Shown here in pieces: positions 36,996 to 46,593 of a stretch of DNA of 64,000 nt. Below the pieces are notes generated by a model, which was not told the DNA's origin, ran no database searches, and worked only from the letters and a program-made list of their open reading frames with translations. The position numbers and the translations under genes are program-made. Each line of letters begins with the position of its first letter. The first letter of the stretch is position 1. Source of the DNA: a gamma proteobacterium HTCC2207 (lineage in GTDB: Bacteria > Pseudomonadota > Gammaproteobacteria > Pseudomonadales > Porticoccaceae); contig CH672397.1 of NCBI GenBank assembly GCA_000153445.1, positions 578,844-642,843 of the forward strand. Direction: 5' to 3'.

Positions 36996-38819
36996 TTAGT
37001 CATTGTACAGTGCGCTGTAAATCTCATCAGCAACCTTTTTGCTGATATTGGGTACTTTCATCAAATCTGCAACACTGGCTTTCTGTACTTCGCGGATACC
37101 GCCAAAGTGTTTAAGCAGATCTCGACGCCGAGTTGGCCCTACGCCGGGGATGCCCTCAAGTGGCGAAGTGCGGCGCTTTTTATCGCGGCGCGCCTTGTGT
37201 CCGGTGATAGCAAAGCGATGAGCTTCATCGCGGATCTGCTGAATAAGGTGCAGCGCAGCCTGCTGGGGTCGAGCGATAACACGATTGTTCTGATCGGCCA
37301 GTATCAATGTTTCAAAGCCGGCTTTGCGAGTGGTGCCCTTGGCAACCCCCAAAATCATTACTCCCACTACACCGAGATCGGCAAGTACTTCTTTGGCTAT
37401 ACCAATTTGCCCTTTGCCGCCGTCAATCAGCAAAATCTCTGGCAGCTTGCCCTCACCTTTCATCAGCCTTGTGTAGCGACGGCGAATGGCTTGTTCCATG
37501 GCGGCGTAATCATCGCCACCGGTGATGCCTTCGATATTAAAGCGCCGATAGTCGCTTTTTACCGCGCCACTGGCGTCAAATACCACACAGGAAGCGACCA
37601 CCGCCTCACCGCTGCTGTGGCTGATATCAAAACATTCGATGCGCTCGGGCAGGCTCTCCAGCTCGAGAGTTTCCCGCAGCGATTCCATACGTTTTTCTTG
37701 GCTCTGTTTCGAGGCCAGTTTGCCGGCGAGATTCTGTTCGGCGGTGCGCTCTGCCAGCTCGATCCACTTGGCACGGAAACCCCGCACCGAGTGACGGATT
37801 TCAAGCTTGCGCTGAACCTGAAGTTCAAGGGCTTCAGTAAGTGTCTCAGCACTGTCGATTTCAGCATTCAGTAAAATTTCTTTCGGCAGATCAGGGCGCC
37901 CACCGCCTGCCAAATACAACAGCGGTAGAAAATCATCTAAGAGTTCCCCGACATTCTGCGCCAGCGGTGCTTTTGGATAATAGCTGCGACTGCCGAGAAT
38001 TCGCCCCTGGCGAATATAGAGCATATGTACACAGGCCTGGCCATTATTGATTGCGCCCGCCACCACATCAATGGTGCCTTTGCCCTTCTCTATTACCTGC
38101 TGAGTCTGAATCTGTCGCAGTGCGGCAATCTGGTCTCGAGTCTCGGCGGCCTTCTCAAAGGCGAGTGCCTCGGCGGCTTTGACCATATCACCCTCTAGCT
38201 GTTTAAGGATTTTATCGCCCTTACCATCGAGATAGAGTCGCGTGACATTGACATCCGCGGCATAGTCTTCAGGGCTAACAAATTCCACACAGGGGGCGGT
38301 GCAGCGTTTGATTTGGTACTGCAGACAGGGCCGCGAGCGATTACTGAAAAAGCTGTCTTCGCACTGGCGCACCTTAAAGGTCTTCTGTAAGAAACTCATG
38401 GTTTCGCGAACGGCGTAGACACTGGGGAACGGGCCAAAGTAGGTTCCCTTGGCTTTTTTCGCGCCACGATGAAAAGCGAGGCGCGGCCATTTATCTTTGT
38501 CGGTGAGTAAAATGTAGGGGTAGCTTTTATCGTCGCGCATCAAAATATTAAATGGCGGACGACGCTGTTTGATCAGATTATGCTCAAGAATCAGGGCTTC
38601 AGTTTCCGTCTCGGTAACGGTTACGTCGATCTGTTCGATACGTTTGACTAAGGCCGCAGTTTTTGGGCTCAGGCCGGTCTTGCGGAAATAGCTGCTAACC
38701 CGATTCTTGAGGTTTTTAGCTTTACCCACATAGAGTATCTCTCCCTCGCCATTGAACATCTGATAGATGCCCGGCCGCTGGGTCAATGATTTGAGAAATG
38801 TTGGGGGGTCAAATGCCAT
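36996..38819 (-). CDS. uvrC: UvrABC system protein C
   Basis: 607 residues (E. coli 610). Nucleotide excision repair nuclease: N-terminal GIY-YIG domain (RPGIYQMFNGEGEILYVGKAK) cuts 3' of the lesion, the Cys-containing linker includes RPCLQYQIKRCTAPC, the UVR motif follows near residue 205, and the C-terminal RNase H-like nuclease (ECFDISHSSGEAVVASCVVF, LLIDGGKGQ) and double HhH (GIPGVGPTRRRDLLKHFGG) cut 5'. All modules look intact. Start at MAFDPPTFLKSL. Co-directional with pgsA. Confidence 0.98.
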   Translation of the reverse strand: MAFDPPTFLKSLTQRPGIYQMFNGEGEILYVGKAKNLKNRVSSYFRKTGLSPKTAALVKRIEQIDVTVTETETEALILEHNLIKQRRPPFNILMRDDKSYPYILLTDKDKWPRLAFHRGAKKAKGTYFGPFPSVYAVRETMSFLQKTFKVRQCEDSFFSNRSRPCLQYQIKRCTAPCVEFVSPEDYAADVNVTRLYLDGKGDKILKQLEGDMVKAAEALAFEKAAETRDQIAALRQIQTQQVIEKGKGTIDVVAGAINNGQACVHMLYIRQGRILGSRSYYPKAPLAQNVGELLDDFLPLLYLAGGGRPDLPKEILLNAEIDSAETLTEALELQVQRKLEIRHSVRGFRAKWIELAERTAEQNLAGKLASKQSQEKRMESLRETLELESLPERIECFDISHSSGEAVVASCVVFDASGAVKSDYRRFNIEGITGGDDYAAMEQAIRRRYTRLMKGEGKLPEILLIDGGKGQIGIAKEVLADLGVVGVMILGVAKGTTRKAGFETLILADQNNRVIARPQQAALHLIQQIRDEAHRFAITGHKARRDKKRRTSPLEGIPGVGPTRRRDLLKHFGGIREVQKASVADLMKVPNISKKVADEIYSALYND

Positions 38820-38855
38820 GGCGAGATTGTAGCCGTTTTTGTCGATAAAAGGAGC

Positions 38856-40718
38856 TTATGAGAAGTGCTTATTGCCGGCTTTGCAGTACTGTATCGGGGA
38901 ACTCTCGACGCTATAATTCCGATCCAACACTGTGCTGACAAAATGCCATTGATTGGTCATGGCTTCAGGGGTCAATGTCATCTCTGACCAACCGCGCCGA
39001 GCAGTGTCCACGGCAAACAGCTCACCACTGACATCCTGTATTGCCTTACCCAGCTCACCGGGGTCTGTAGGCAGGTAGGTTTCTAGCCCAGGACTGCTCA
39101 CTCCAGGAGTGCCAACTTCAACGCCCACGGCCTGGCCATTACTACCCGCGAGATTAAACGCCCAGGCATTGTGGGTATCTCCCGCCAGCACTACTGGATT
39201 AGTGCCGTGCTCAGCAAAGCTACTAAACACGCGATCGCGGCACGCTGCATAGCCATCCCAGGCATCGAGATTAAATGGCATCTGATCTGGCGCCAGTACC
39301 TGCATCATCTCCATGATTTCACGAATATACGGCTCCGCCTGATCGATCTTAAGCTGTTCATTGGTTAGCACTGGCAGTCGTAACTTGCCCATTAGGACCT
39401 GCTGGCCTATTACCTGCCAAATAGCGCCACGCTGGGAACTGGCCTGTAATTGGCTATCGAGCCACTGCTCTTGATCGGCACCGAGAATGGTTCTGTGGGG
39501 CTCAACCAGAGCCTGCTGTTTAAAGCTCTGACTGTCCGGCAGATAATACCAACCCTGAGGTAAGGTCTCAGCGGTAAGGTCTTTAATGGTCGCATAATCA
39601 TTGACTGGAGTCGGCGTACCAGACGTGAAATCAAAGGGCATGGTGATACGTTTAAGCTGGTCAGCAGGCACGCCGGCAGACGCTTCCTCACTGATTAAGC
39701 TGCCCTCACCTGAAGCTGACAGCTGAAATAAGGCTGAGTGCATAGGTAAGTCTTTAGCGTAATCCAAGGGCTGATCACGGCCGTGGAGGCGCGTATCTAA
39801 CATAATCAAATCCGCTAGATTACCCAGTTTAAAGCTGCGGAAAATGGCGCTCTGATCACCTTGGGCGCCAGTGCGAATCGGCATCCACTCATGGTAGGCC
39901 TGACGGGCACTGCGCATACGCGCCCCAAAATCGCCCTCATCGGCACTGTGATTTTCGGCGCCCTCTTTCCAGGAATCGTTCGCCAGTTCGTGATCATCCC
40001 AGACACAGATAAAAGGGTGACGTCCGTGAACTAGCTGCAAATCTTTATCGGTGCGATAGAGACCGTAGCGCATGCGATAGTCTTCGAGACTTAGAATCTC
40101 ATTAGTCGGCTCAACCTTCCGACCGAGCTGGCCAGTAGCTACTTTATTGGAGTAGACCCCTTCGGCATATTCATAGATATAGTCACCCAGATGCAGCACC
40201 AGATCTATATCAGTCTCAGCCATATGGCGGTAGACATTAAAATAGCCTTGAGGGTAGTTGGAGCAAGAGGTAATTCCGAGGCGAATCTGATCTATATTTC
40301 CCTCCGGTAAGGTGCGGGTCCTGCCAATAGGACTGGCCAGCTGACCGTCGCTTAAAAAACGGTAAAAGTATCCGCTGTTGGGGTTGAGTCCTGCCGCATC
40401 AATCTTGACGGTATAGTCCCGCTCAGAATTGGTTGACGTCATACCGGTGCTAACAATCTGTTTAAAGGCGCGATCTTTGGCCACCTGCCACTGACAGTTT
40501 ATAGTCCCGTGCTCACCGCTACCGGGGATCAGGCGTGTCCACAAAATAACGCGATCAGCTAGAGGATCACCGCTGGCAACACCATGGGTAAAATATGCTG
40601 GCGCTGCAGCCTGGACTTCAAAGCCACGAAGAGCAAGGAGCCCAAGGCTGGCACTCATACCTTTGAGTAATTGGCGGCGGTTTATAGAAGCCTTTTTAGG
40701 GAGGTTTTGATTCATCAC
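38856..40718 (-). CDS. PhoD-type alkaline phosphatase / phosphodiesterase
   Basis: 620 residues. N-terminal twin-arginine signal (NRRQLLKGM then a hydrophobic stretch to about residue 37, EVQAAAP) marks Tat export. The PhoD N-domain (FTHGVASGDPLADRVILWTRL) precedes the metallophosphatase core: LGDYIYEYAEG, CVWDDHELANDSW, LAGDTHNAW. The Ca2+/Fe3+-dependent enzyme releases phosphate from mono- and diesters in the periplasm or outside. The start MMNQNL may be one residue shorter. No Pho-box was recognised. It follows the kynureninase-like gene after 76 bases, same strand, but functional linkage is doubtful. Confidence 0.92.
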   Translation of the reverse strand: MMNQNLPKKASINRRQLLKGMSASLGLLALRGFEVQAAAPAYFTHGVASGDPLADRVILWTRLIPGSGEHGTINCQWQVAKDRAFKQIVSTGMTSTNSERDYTVKIDAAGLNPNSGYFYRFLSDGQLASPIGRTRTLPEGNIDQIRLGITSCSNYPQGYFNVYRHMAETDIDLVLHLGDYIYEYAEGVYSNKVATGQLGRKVEPTNEILSLEDYRMRYGLYRTDKDLQLVHGRHPFICVWDDHELANDSWKEGAENHSADEGDFGARMRSARQAYHEWMPIRTGAQGDQSAIFRSFKLGNLADLIMLDTRLHGRDQPLDYAKDLPMHSALFQLSASGEGSLISEEASAGVPADQLKRITMPFDFTSGTPTPVNDYATIKDLTAETLPQGWYYLPDSQSFKQQALVEPHRTILGADQEQWLDSQLQASSQRGAIWQVIGQQVLMGKLRLPVLTNEQLKIDQAEPYIREIMEMMQVLAPDQMPFNLDAWDGYAACRDRVFSSFAEHGTNPVVLAGDTHNAWAFNLAGSNGQAVGVEVGTPGVSSPGLETYLPTDPGELGKAIQDVSGELFAVDTARRGWSEMTLTPEAMTNQWHFVSTVLDRNYSVESSPIQYCKAGNKHFS

Positions 40719-40794
40719 GTTGCTCTTCTTATGGTCGAGAGTTTATGTCTAAAGGTTACCCTATTATTGGCCGTTTCGTAGTGCAAAATATGAA

Positions 40795-41889
40795 TTAAAA
40801 ACAGCTTATTACTTTTTTGATTTGCTCAACGCTATTACAACCATGGGGCGATAATCGAATACCTTTAGCCCGACTATCAAAGTGCACCTGGCATGCGTTA
40901 AGACGACGAATAATCTGCTGCTGAGATTGCCCAAAATTCACAATCACAGTACCTCCTCGCTGGTCTTCTAAATACGGTGAAATTAGTGCAGAAGTGGGTA
41001 TAGCGTAAATAAGCATCTCGCTAAGAAGAATATTATTCGCCCGAATTTTATCCACACCCACGGCATTAATTTGATCGAGACTATTGGCCGCCACTGCGTA
41101 GGGATAAACAGACGGTGTGCCACCCCAAAATCTTAAGGCGTCCGGGGAGTAGCAGAAATGGTGAATATCAAACTGAAAAGGATCTTCATGGGAAAACCAG
41201 CCGACATTGTCCGGCTCGCACTGGTCAATAATCTCTGGATCAACCCAGAGAAACGCCGCCCCAGGGCCACCGCCGATCCATTTAACCGAAGAGCCCACCA
41301 CAAAGTCTGCCTGCCACTGCTGAAGATCAATGGGAATAATCCCCACCGACTGGGCCACATCTACCAGAGATAGGATACCTTTCTGACGTGCCAGATCGGT
41401 GATCTGTTGAACCGGTAACTGACGTCCATTATTGGACTGCACATGGGTAACCAGCACCAGGCCCACATCAGCTGTCATTTGCTGATCCCACTGATCCAGG
41501 TCCGAGGTATCTGTATCTGCCGGAATAAACTTCAACTGGTAACCCAGACTGGCAGTTTTTTGCAGCGCAAAAGCAATCGACGGAAAGTCCTCTTCGCTCA
41601 ACAAGATAACCGACCGCCCTTCACGAACTGGCAGTGAATAAACAATTTTCGATACCGCACTAGAGAGACTGCTCTGAGGGCAGATATTCGCCATATCAGT
41701 ATTCATTAGCAGCGCCAGCTGTTCCCGAAAGGCGGCGACCTCAGTCAGCCAGTGATTCCATATAGTTGCATCACCACGCTGCCATGGCTGCCAAAAGGCG
41801 CGAGTCGCAGCCTGTTCTGCACCAACCAGTGGCAGACCCACAGAATGGCTGAGCATATAGATTCCCTCATGGGCAACAAACTGGTTCAT
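40795..41889 (-). CDS. Kynureninase-like PLP enzyme (class V fold)
   Basis: 364 residues. The PLP lysine K203 lies in GSSVKWIGGGPGAAFLWV, which matches the kynureninase motif YKxLNGGPGAPAF; GWFSHEDPFQFD and RFWGGTPSVYPY also parallel kynureninase (GWxGHxxPFxFD, RFxxGTPxV). The N-terminus is shorter than in canonical KynU (about 410-460). Kynureninase cleaves kynurenine to anthranilate and alanine. The ATG overlaps the stop of the upstream gene (ATGA), so it is translationally coupled to the heme-dioxygenase-superfamily protein. Specific activity is inference; other class V chemistry on an aryl amino acid is possible. Confidence 0.78.
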   Translation of the reverse strand: MNQFVAHEGIYMLSHSVGLPLVGAEQAATRAFWQPWQRGDATIWNHWLTEVAAFREQLALLMNTDMANICPQSSLSSAVSKIVYSLPVREGRSVILLSEEDFPSIAFALQKTASLGYQLKFIPADTDTSDLDQWDQQMTADVGLVLVTHVQSNNGRQLPVQQITDLARQKGILSLVDVAQSVGIIPIDLQQWQADFVVGSSVKWIGGGPGAAFLWVDPEIIDQCEPDNVGWFSHEDPFQFDIHHFCYSPDALRFWGGTPSVYPYAVAANSLDQINAVGVDKIRANNILLSEMLIYAIPTSALISPYLEDQRGGTVIVNFGQSQQQIIRRLNACQVHFDSRAKGIRLSPHGCNSVEQIKKVISCF

Positions 41890-43061
41890 AGCAGCAACCC
41901 TTTAAGGTACTCAATATCTTTATGACGGGTTTTAAACTCGCCGCCGACGTCCGCCGCACAGCGCATATCACAGAGTTTGCGCAAGCTTTTTAATAGCACT
42001 GGCAGCGGTGGCCCGCTGGCGGTAATACCACTAGTCTCGGACAGCGATCCCTTGTCCGCGGGCCGTTCAATAAACTTATTCACTAGCTGTTCATGATGCT
42101 GCAGTGCGGTCTGACCATGGGCATGGCACACCTGCAAAAATAGCTGCAGATTTCTCTGTACCCAGGGCTGCTGTTTATCCGTATCCGCCGTGGCCAAGAA
42201 GCTATCGAGCAAACTGGTGCGACGCATACAGTCCCGCAACACCAGCTGATCGTCCGGACGCATAAACAAAAACTTATCGACCAATAGTTGAGAATAATAG
42301 GGGTCATCAGCGCGGCACAGACCAAGTAAAAGATCGATTACATTGATCCCAGAAAAATCCCCGGCATTGGCGCCGCGGTATTCGTGAAGCCCTACCCGAT
42401 GGGGCCGGTAATAGGGTCTGACGCAGTAAAAGAAACGATCAACATCGAGTTTTTCAAATAGCGTTTGGTTGTATGCGTAAACCTGTTCCAGAGACTGTTT
42501 GGCGCTTAGCAGAAGATCGTAGGTCACTGGATGAGAAACACCCAGCGGCAATATCTGGCGCAATGCTTCCGAGGCGCGAATAAAGGCAAAAACACTGCGG
42601 GTGTTGTAATCGAGAAATAGCTTCTCATCGTCTAGGTCAGTAAAGGTTTTGTAGACGCCACTAATAGCCCGATTATGAGTTTCCAAATGACTGGAGGCAA
42701 AGCGTGGAATCACACCCAGAGAGGCACCTAATTGCATGGCCAATGCAGAAGCTTCCCGCAAAGGAGACCCTGTTTCTCGAGAGGGTTCGGTGATTTCATG
42801 ACGGCGGCAGGCGGCCATATAAAAGCCCACATTGCCGAGTAAATCAAAACCACTATCAAAGCCTTCATCGGTATTGCCCTCATTGAGCAAGTCACTGATT
42901 AGGGCTGTACCCTCTTCCACCAGACGCCGCTTTAAAACCTCACCCAAACCCGGCGCAGGCAGTCGATCAGGCTGACTAAAGTGCAGCGCTTCGAGCGCCG
43001 TATTGATCTGCCTAAAATCGTTGCGGATCCACAGATCAAGTGCCTTGGCTTTATCGGTCAT
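41886..43061 (-). CDS. PrnB/DUF1864 family protein (tryptophan dioxygenase superfamily)
   Basis: 391 residues. The recognisable core is FYCVRPYYRPHRVGLHEYRGANAGDFSGINVIDLLLGLC, the hallmark of DUF1864 proteins related to PrnB of pyrrolnitrin biosynthesis. These are structural relatives of the heme enzymes tryptophan 2,3-dioxygenase and IDO. The helical N-terminal half includes GFDLLGNVGFYMAACRRHE. PrnB rearranges 7-chlorotryptophan; homologues in catabolic settings have no settled activity. It overlaps the kynureninase-like gene by four bases and is divergent from an Lrp/AsnC regulator, the same layout as Trp-responsive kyn operons. Action on tryptophan or a derivative is therefore a reasoned inference. 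Confidence 0.8.
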   Translation of the reverse strand: MTDKAKALDLWIRNDFRQINTALEALHFSQPDRLPAPGLGEVLKRRLVEEGTALISDLLNEGNTDEGFDSGFDLLGNVGFYMAACRRHEITEPSRETGSPLREASALAMQLGASLGVIPRFASSHLETHNRAISGVYKTFTDLDDEKLFLDYNTRSVFAFIRASEALRQILPLGVSHPVTYDLLLSAKQSLEQVYAYNQTLFEKLDVDRFFYCVRPYYRPHRVGLHEYRGANAGDFSGINVIDLLLGLCRADDPYYSQLLVDKFLFMRPDDQLVLRDCMRRTSLLDSFLATADTDKQQPWVQRNLQLFLQVCHAHGQTALQHHEQLVNKFIERPADKGSLSETSGITASGPPLPVLLKSLRKLCDMRCAADVGGEFKTRHKDIEYLKGLLL

Positions 43062-43164
43062 TTGTTGTTCTGCCTATTTATTAGAATGCTGAAATAGCGG
43101 CAAATAGTAACAAAAGGCCCTTAACGCTTTCGGTCAAATAACGCACCTATATAAGCAGAATATG

Positions 43165-43170
43165 TATAAT
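43165..43170 (+). promoter_or_regulatory. Candidate -10 element for the Lrp-type regulator
   Basis: A perfect TATAAT lies 33 bases before the ATG at 43203, in the 141-base divergent region shared with the PrnB/kynureninase-like operon. No good -35 was found at the usual distance, consistent with an activated or autoregulated promoter. Confidence 0.4.
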
Positions 43171-43202
43171 TCATCTCTTTTAAAGTCATTGTTGAGTTGA
43201 TT

Positions 43203-43718
43203 ATGCCCATAAACCATCAAAGCGCAGATAGCACCAATTTAGACGCCACCGATCTCAGGATACTGACAGCCCTGCAGGCCAATGCACGGATCAGCAATGC
43301 CGAACTCTCCGCCCTCGTTAATCTCTCGCAAACGCCTTGCCTTCGGCGTCTGCGTAAACTGGAACAGAGCGGCCTGATCGAACAGTACACTGCGCGACTC
43401 AATCACAGCATGCTCGGTATTGGCGTCTCGGCTTTTGTGTTTATTAAGTTAAACAAAAACACCTCCAGCAATGCGGCCTCATTTGAAGCGGCGATCGGAG
43501 AATTTAGTGAAGTATTGGAGTGCTGTGTTCTGGCCGGCGTGCATGATTATGCACTGCGTATAGTGACCAAAAATCTGCAGACATTTGAATCCTTTTTAAA
43601 GGGCAAACTGGCCACGGTAGAACAGGTGGAAGATATAGAGTCGACCATTATCCTTAATCAAACCATGGCTCATCGTTCACCCAAACTCATTAAATCCGAA
43701 GGCTTGATGGGATTCTAA
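43203..43718 (+). CDS. Lrp/AsnC-family transcriptional regulator
   Basis: 171 residues from ATG 43203; an in-frame TTG at 43197 is less likely. N-terminal winged helix-turn-helix (DATDLRILTALQANARISNAELSALVNLSQTPCLRRLRKLEQSG) and C-terminal RAM ligand/oligomerisation domain with VLECCVLAGVHDYALRIV. It is divergent from the PrnB-like/kynureninase-like pair, as KynR is from kyn genes in pseudomonads. It is therefore likely to sense an amino acid or kynurenine-type ligand and control that operon. Confidence 0.92.
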   Translation: MPINHQSADSTNLDATDLRILTALQANARISNAELSALVNLSQTPCLRRLRKLEQSGLIEQYTARLNHSMLGIGVSAFVFIKLNKNTSSNAASFEAAIGEFSEVLECCVLAGVHDYALRIVTKNLQTFESFLKGKLATVEQVEDIESTIILNQTMAHRSPKLIKSEGLMGF

Positions 43719-43751
43719 GACAAAGAAAGGGCCAGATCGGTCTATAAGCTT

Positions 43752-44699
43752 CTAGCTAGCTTCAGCATATTGAGTCAATATATCCGCGACTTCATTTAAA
43801 CGTTTTCGCGTTGCTGGGCTAAATTTTCCCGTTGATATAAACCCATGAGTGCAATCGGGCAAATGAAGATGAGTTACCGACACCTGCGCCTGCTGCAACT
43901 TTTCGACAAAGGCCAGGCCTTCATCTCTCAACACATCGTATTCCGCGGTCACCATCAATGTATCCGGTGTTTTGCTTATATCCTCACAGAGTAAGGGACT
44001 GGTTTTGATCGCCTGAGGCTCTAGGTCTGTGGGCAAGTAAGCGCCGTGGAAAAAGGTCATGGTTTCCTGAGTTAAGATAAGCCCCTTACCAAAACGCTGA
44101 ATCGAATCCGACTCACCGCTCATATCGACCCAAGGGTAGAGCAAAAACTGGAAGGCCGGCGCTGACTTTAAAGACCCATCCAACATATCGCCGAAGGTCT
44201 GCATGGATAATACCGCCGTGAGATTACCCCCAGCACTATCCCCTCCCATACCAATTTTGGTCTGCGCAATACCCAGCTCAGTTGCATGATCTGTCACCCA
44301 GTTCCAGGCATCCAAACCATCCTGCAATGGACCCGGAAATGGGCTCTCAGGTGCTAGTCGATAGTCTACCGAAATAAGGTTTATATTGGCCTGACCCGCT
44401 AACAGACTACAAAAGCCATGATGACTTTTAAACCCACCAATCACATAACCGCCGCCATGAAAGTAGACCATGGTTAGCTTGGGAGCAGCTTTGCTGGGGC
44501 GATAAATTCTAATGCCCAGTTCACGCTCACCCACATCGATTGATCGGTCTTCTGTCGTGACATCAGATCGAGAACCGCTGCCAAATAATAGATCAAAGCT
44601 ATCGTAGACAAACCGGAAAGTACTTAGCGGCAATCGGCTCAGTCCTCGGCCTATATTACTGAGTTTGCTGAGATTTTTTTGACCGTTAATCAGTTTCAT
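43752..44699 (-). CDS. Alpha/beta hydrolase, hormone-sensitive lipase family
   Basis: 315 residues, cytosolic. Oxyanion motif HGGGYVIGG, nucleophile elbow GGDSAGGN, catalytic Asp in VTAEYDVLRDEG, and His in CTHGFI define an HSL-type (family IV) esterase. Such enzymes hydrolyse short acyl esters; the related eukaryotic arylformamidases hydrolyse N-formylkynurenine with the same fold. Because it sits next to the PrnB-like/kynureninase-like cluster, a formamidase role is worth testing but not shown. The start is at 44699; the 150 bases upstream contain no further gene. Confidence 0.88.
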   Translation of the reverse strand: MKLINGQKNLSKLSNIGRGLSRLPLSTFRFVYDSFDLLFGSGSRSDVTTEDRSIDVGERELGIRIYRPSKAAPKLTMVYFHGGGYVIGGFKSHHGFCSLLAGQANINLISVDYRLAPESPFPGPLQDGLDAWNWVTDHATELGIAQTKIGMGGDSAGGNLTAVLSMQTFGDMLDGSLKSAPAFQFLLYPWVDMSGESDSIQRFGKGLILTQETMTFFHGAYLPTDLEPQAIKTSPLLCEDISKTPDTLMVTAEYDVLRDEGLAFVEKLQQAQVSVTHLHLPDCTHGFISTGKFSPATRKRLNEVADILTQYAEAS

Positions 44700-44850
44700 G
44701 GGGCACCTTATTTAGGTGTTAAAGCACTGAGTCACCCATTGAAGAGTGATTATGCTCTTACATCGAGCTCTTTTGAGGACCGGCTCGTTCGTTACCAGAG
44801 TCAACCTAAACCAATACAGCCTCTGTAGCAATCGGTATCAGTTCTGGGAG

Positions 44851-46146
44851 TTATATTTCTAATCGCAATGTGCGCAGAACATGCTCCTGCAATTTAGCGG
44901 GAATACTAAGATCAGTCGCAAGCTTTTTCCAATGCGTAAATGCCTCCACCGTGCGCTGAATAATCGGCTTTTCACTGCCCCGCGGCAGACCAGCATATCG
45001 GGCTAGATGCTTTAAATCTCCACGATCAAAATCATTGGTTTTACCATTGATACTCATCTGATGATTGCCCGTAAATTGACTGCCCTCGGCATGAACCAGG
45101 TCATAGGCTGGAGATATATCCCATGTGCCATTTCTGTCCATCATAAAGGCGACGTTTTTGACGTGATCATCTTGGTTACAGCCAACGATATTAAATACCA
45201 CGCGACGGAACTGCTCTTCGATAGCTTTTTTAGCAATACCCAATCGTTTCATAACCATAAATAGCTGTTCGTAGGAGTTATAACCACTTTCATAATAATC
45301 GTAATGGGTAAGCGCCGCGAAAGTCTGAACAAACTTTTTGCTGCCATCACTATCGCGATCAAAACGACGGGTCATAAAGTGGTTGCGGCCGCTCTCTGAC
45401 AAGATACGACTCTCCATTATATTGATGCCGCACTCTTTGGCCATGAGGTAATAGCTGTATTCCAGAAGACCATAGCCCGATGGATCTGCTATGCCCCAGT
45501 CACCGCTGAATTTCACCCCATCGAATTTAATTAGCCAATGTTCAAAACCGGCGGGTAAATGCAGCTGGCCGGAGCGGACTTGCTGAGTATCGGGGTTGAA
45601 CGCAACAACTGCTTTAGCTCTTGCACCGCCCGCGGAGGTGCCAACTCGAAGAGCATCGAGCAATGCGTCCCTGCCCTCCGCATTGGTAAACCTTGTATCC
45701 AGTGCTTGTTTGCTGGCAAAGGCTATTGAGGCAAGTTCAGTGAGGTCTTCTATTGCTAATAATTTGCCTTCGCTTTTATTTAGTCCAGCAGAGGGTTCAA
45801 ACTCCAAGGCACCCATTCCTCTTGTGCCTGTATAGCAGAGACGGTCCACTGCATTAAAGTCCGACGGATTGCGGCCAGTTTGTGCAAGCCATACATCGAT
45901 CAGCCGTTGGCCATATTTGTCGGGCAAGCTATCGGCAATCAATCCTGGCATACCGTGAAAAGACCGCGGATGCAGATCGGGAAACTGATAGATTCGCCTG
46001 CCCTGCACCGGCATCATCAATGGCGCTGGCTCAATGCCAAAGCGCTCAAACTCGGGGTCATATTCGAAACGGGAAAAGCGCTCTCCGCTCGCCATCGCCA
46101 CGTAGCCTATAGTGGTTCCCCAGAGTTTTACCGTTGCGGTGGTCAT
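44851..46146 (-). CDS. hipA: HipA-family serine/threonine kinase toxin
   Basis: 431 residues. N-terminal HipA domain (GTTIGYVAMASGERFSRFEYD), then the kinase core: TSAGGARAKAVVAF as the glycine-rich loop, HWLIKFDG with the ATP-binding Lys, the catalytic NQDDHVKNVAFM, and the metal-binding Asp in WDISPAYDL. HipA of E. coli phosphorylates glutamyl-tRNA synthetase and induces persistence; targets of other HipA types vary. The start codon overlaps the stop of the upstream antitoxin gene by four bases (46143-46146). All catalytic residues are present, so the toxin looks active. Confidence 0.93.
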   Translation of the reverse strand: MTTATVKLWGTTIGYVAMASGERFSRFEYDPEFERFGIEPAPLMMPVQGRRIYQFPDLHPRSFHGMPGLIADSLPDKYGQRLIDVWLAQTGRNPSDFNAVDRLCYTGTRGMGALEFEPSAGLNKSEGKLLAIEDLTELASIAFASKQALDTRFTNAEGRDALLDALRVGTSAGGARAKAVVAFNPDTQQVRSGQLHLPAGFEHWLIKFDGVKFSGDWGIADPSGYGLLEYSYYLMAKECGINIMESRILSESGRNHFMTRRFDRDSDGSKKFVQTFAALTHYDYYESGYNSYEQLFMVMKRLGIAKKAIEEQFRRVVFNIVGCNQDDHVKNVAFMMDRNGTWDISPAYDLVHAEGSQFTGNHQMSINGKTNDFDRGDLKHLARYAGLPRGSEKPIIQRTVEAFTHWKKLATDLSIPAKLQEHVLRTLRLEI

Positions 46147-46478
46147 TCGATTTGATCGCCCCAGCGAATACCCGGCTCAGCCACTCGCGCCTTTTGGTTT
46201 TTCTTCGCGCCGAAAAGTACTTCAGCCATAGGTGAGTCAAAAGTTTCTGGCAGCAACGTATCAATGGCTGCGGTCATGCGCAACCCTTTTAGAAGCTTGA
46301 GCCATGAGGCCATTTGACCGTCCTGACCGGATTCGATTCGGCACAGAGTGGCAACACCAACACCGGCCTCTTCAGCCAGACGGATTTGTGAAAAGCCCTG
46401 CTGCTTGCGCACACGAGCCAGCCTGCGGCCCATTTCGACCAGGGCTGCATCCTCTGGCGTTAAATAATCGATTTTCAT
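46143..46478 (-). CDS. hipB: HipB-like XRE-family antitoxin
   Basis: 111 residues from ATG 46478 (MKIDYLTPED); the open frame extends to 46529 but the shorter start fits the family better. The helix-turn-helix is GRRLARVRKQQGFSQIRLAEEAGVGVATLCRIESG. HipB dimers bind operators and HipA, repressing the operon and blocking the kinase. Coupled to hipA by ATGA overlap. Operator-like palindromes lie 115-170 bases upstream. Confidence 0.9.
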   Translation of the reverse strand: MKIDYLTPEDAALVEMGRRLARVRKQQGFSQIRLAEEAGVGVATLCRIESGQDGQMASWLKLLKGLRMTAAIDTLLPETFDSPMAEVLFGAKKNQKARVAEPGIRWGDQIE

Positions 46479-46593
46479 GAGATCTACTCTGATATGTTGT
46501 GACCCCAAGAAACTTAGGGCCGAGTACAACTAAGTGGGCAATTAGCGCTACAAATACACTATAGCAACAAAAGCAGACCCCAGCAAAAATAAA

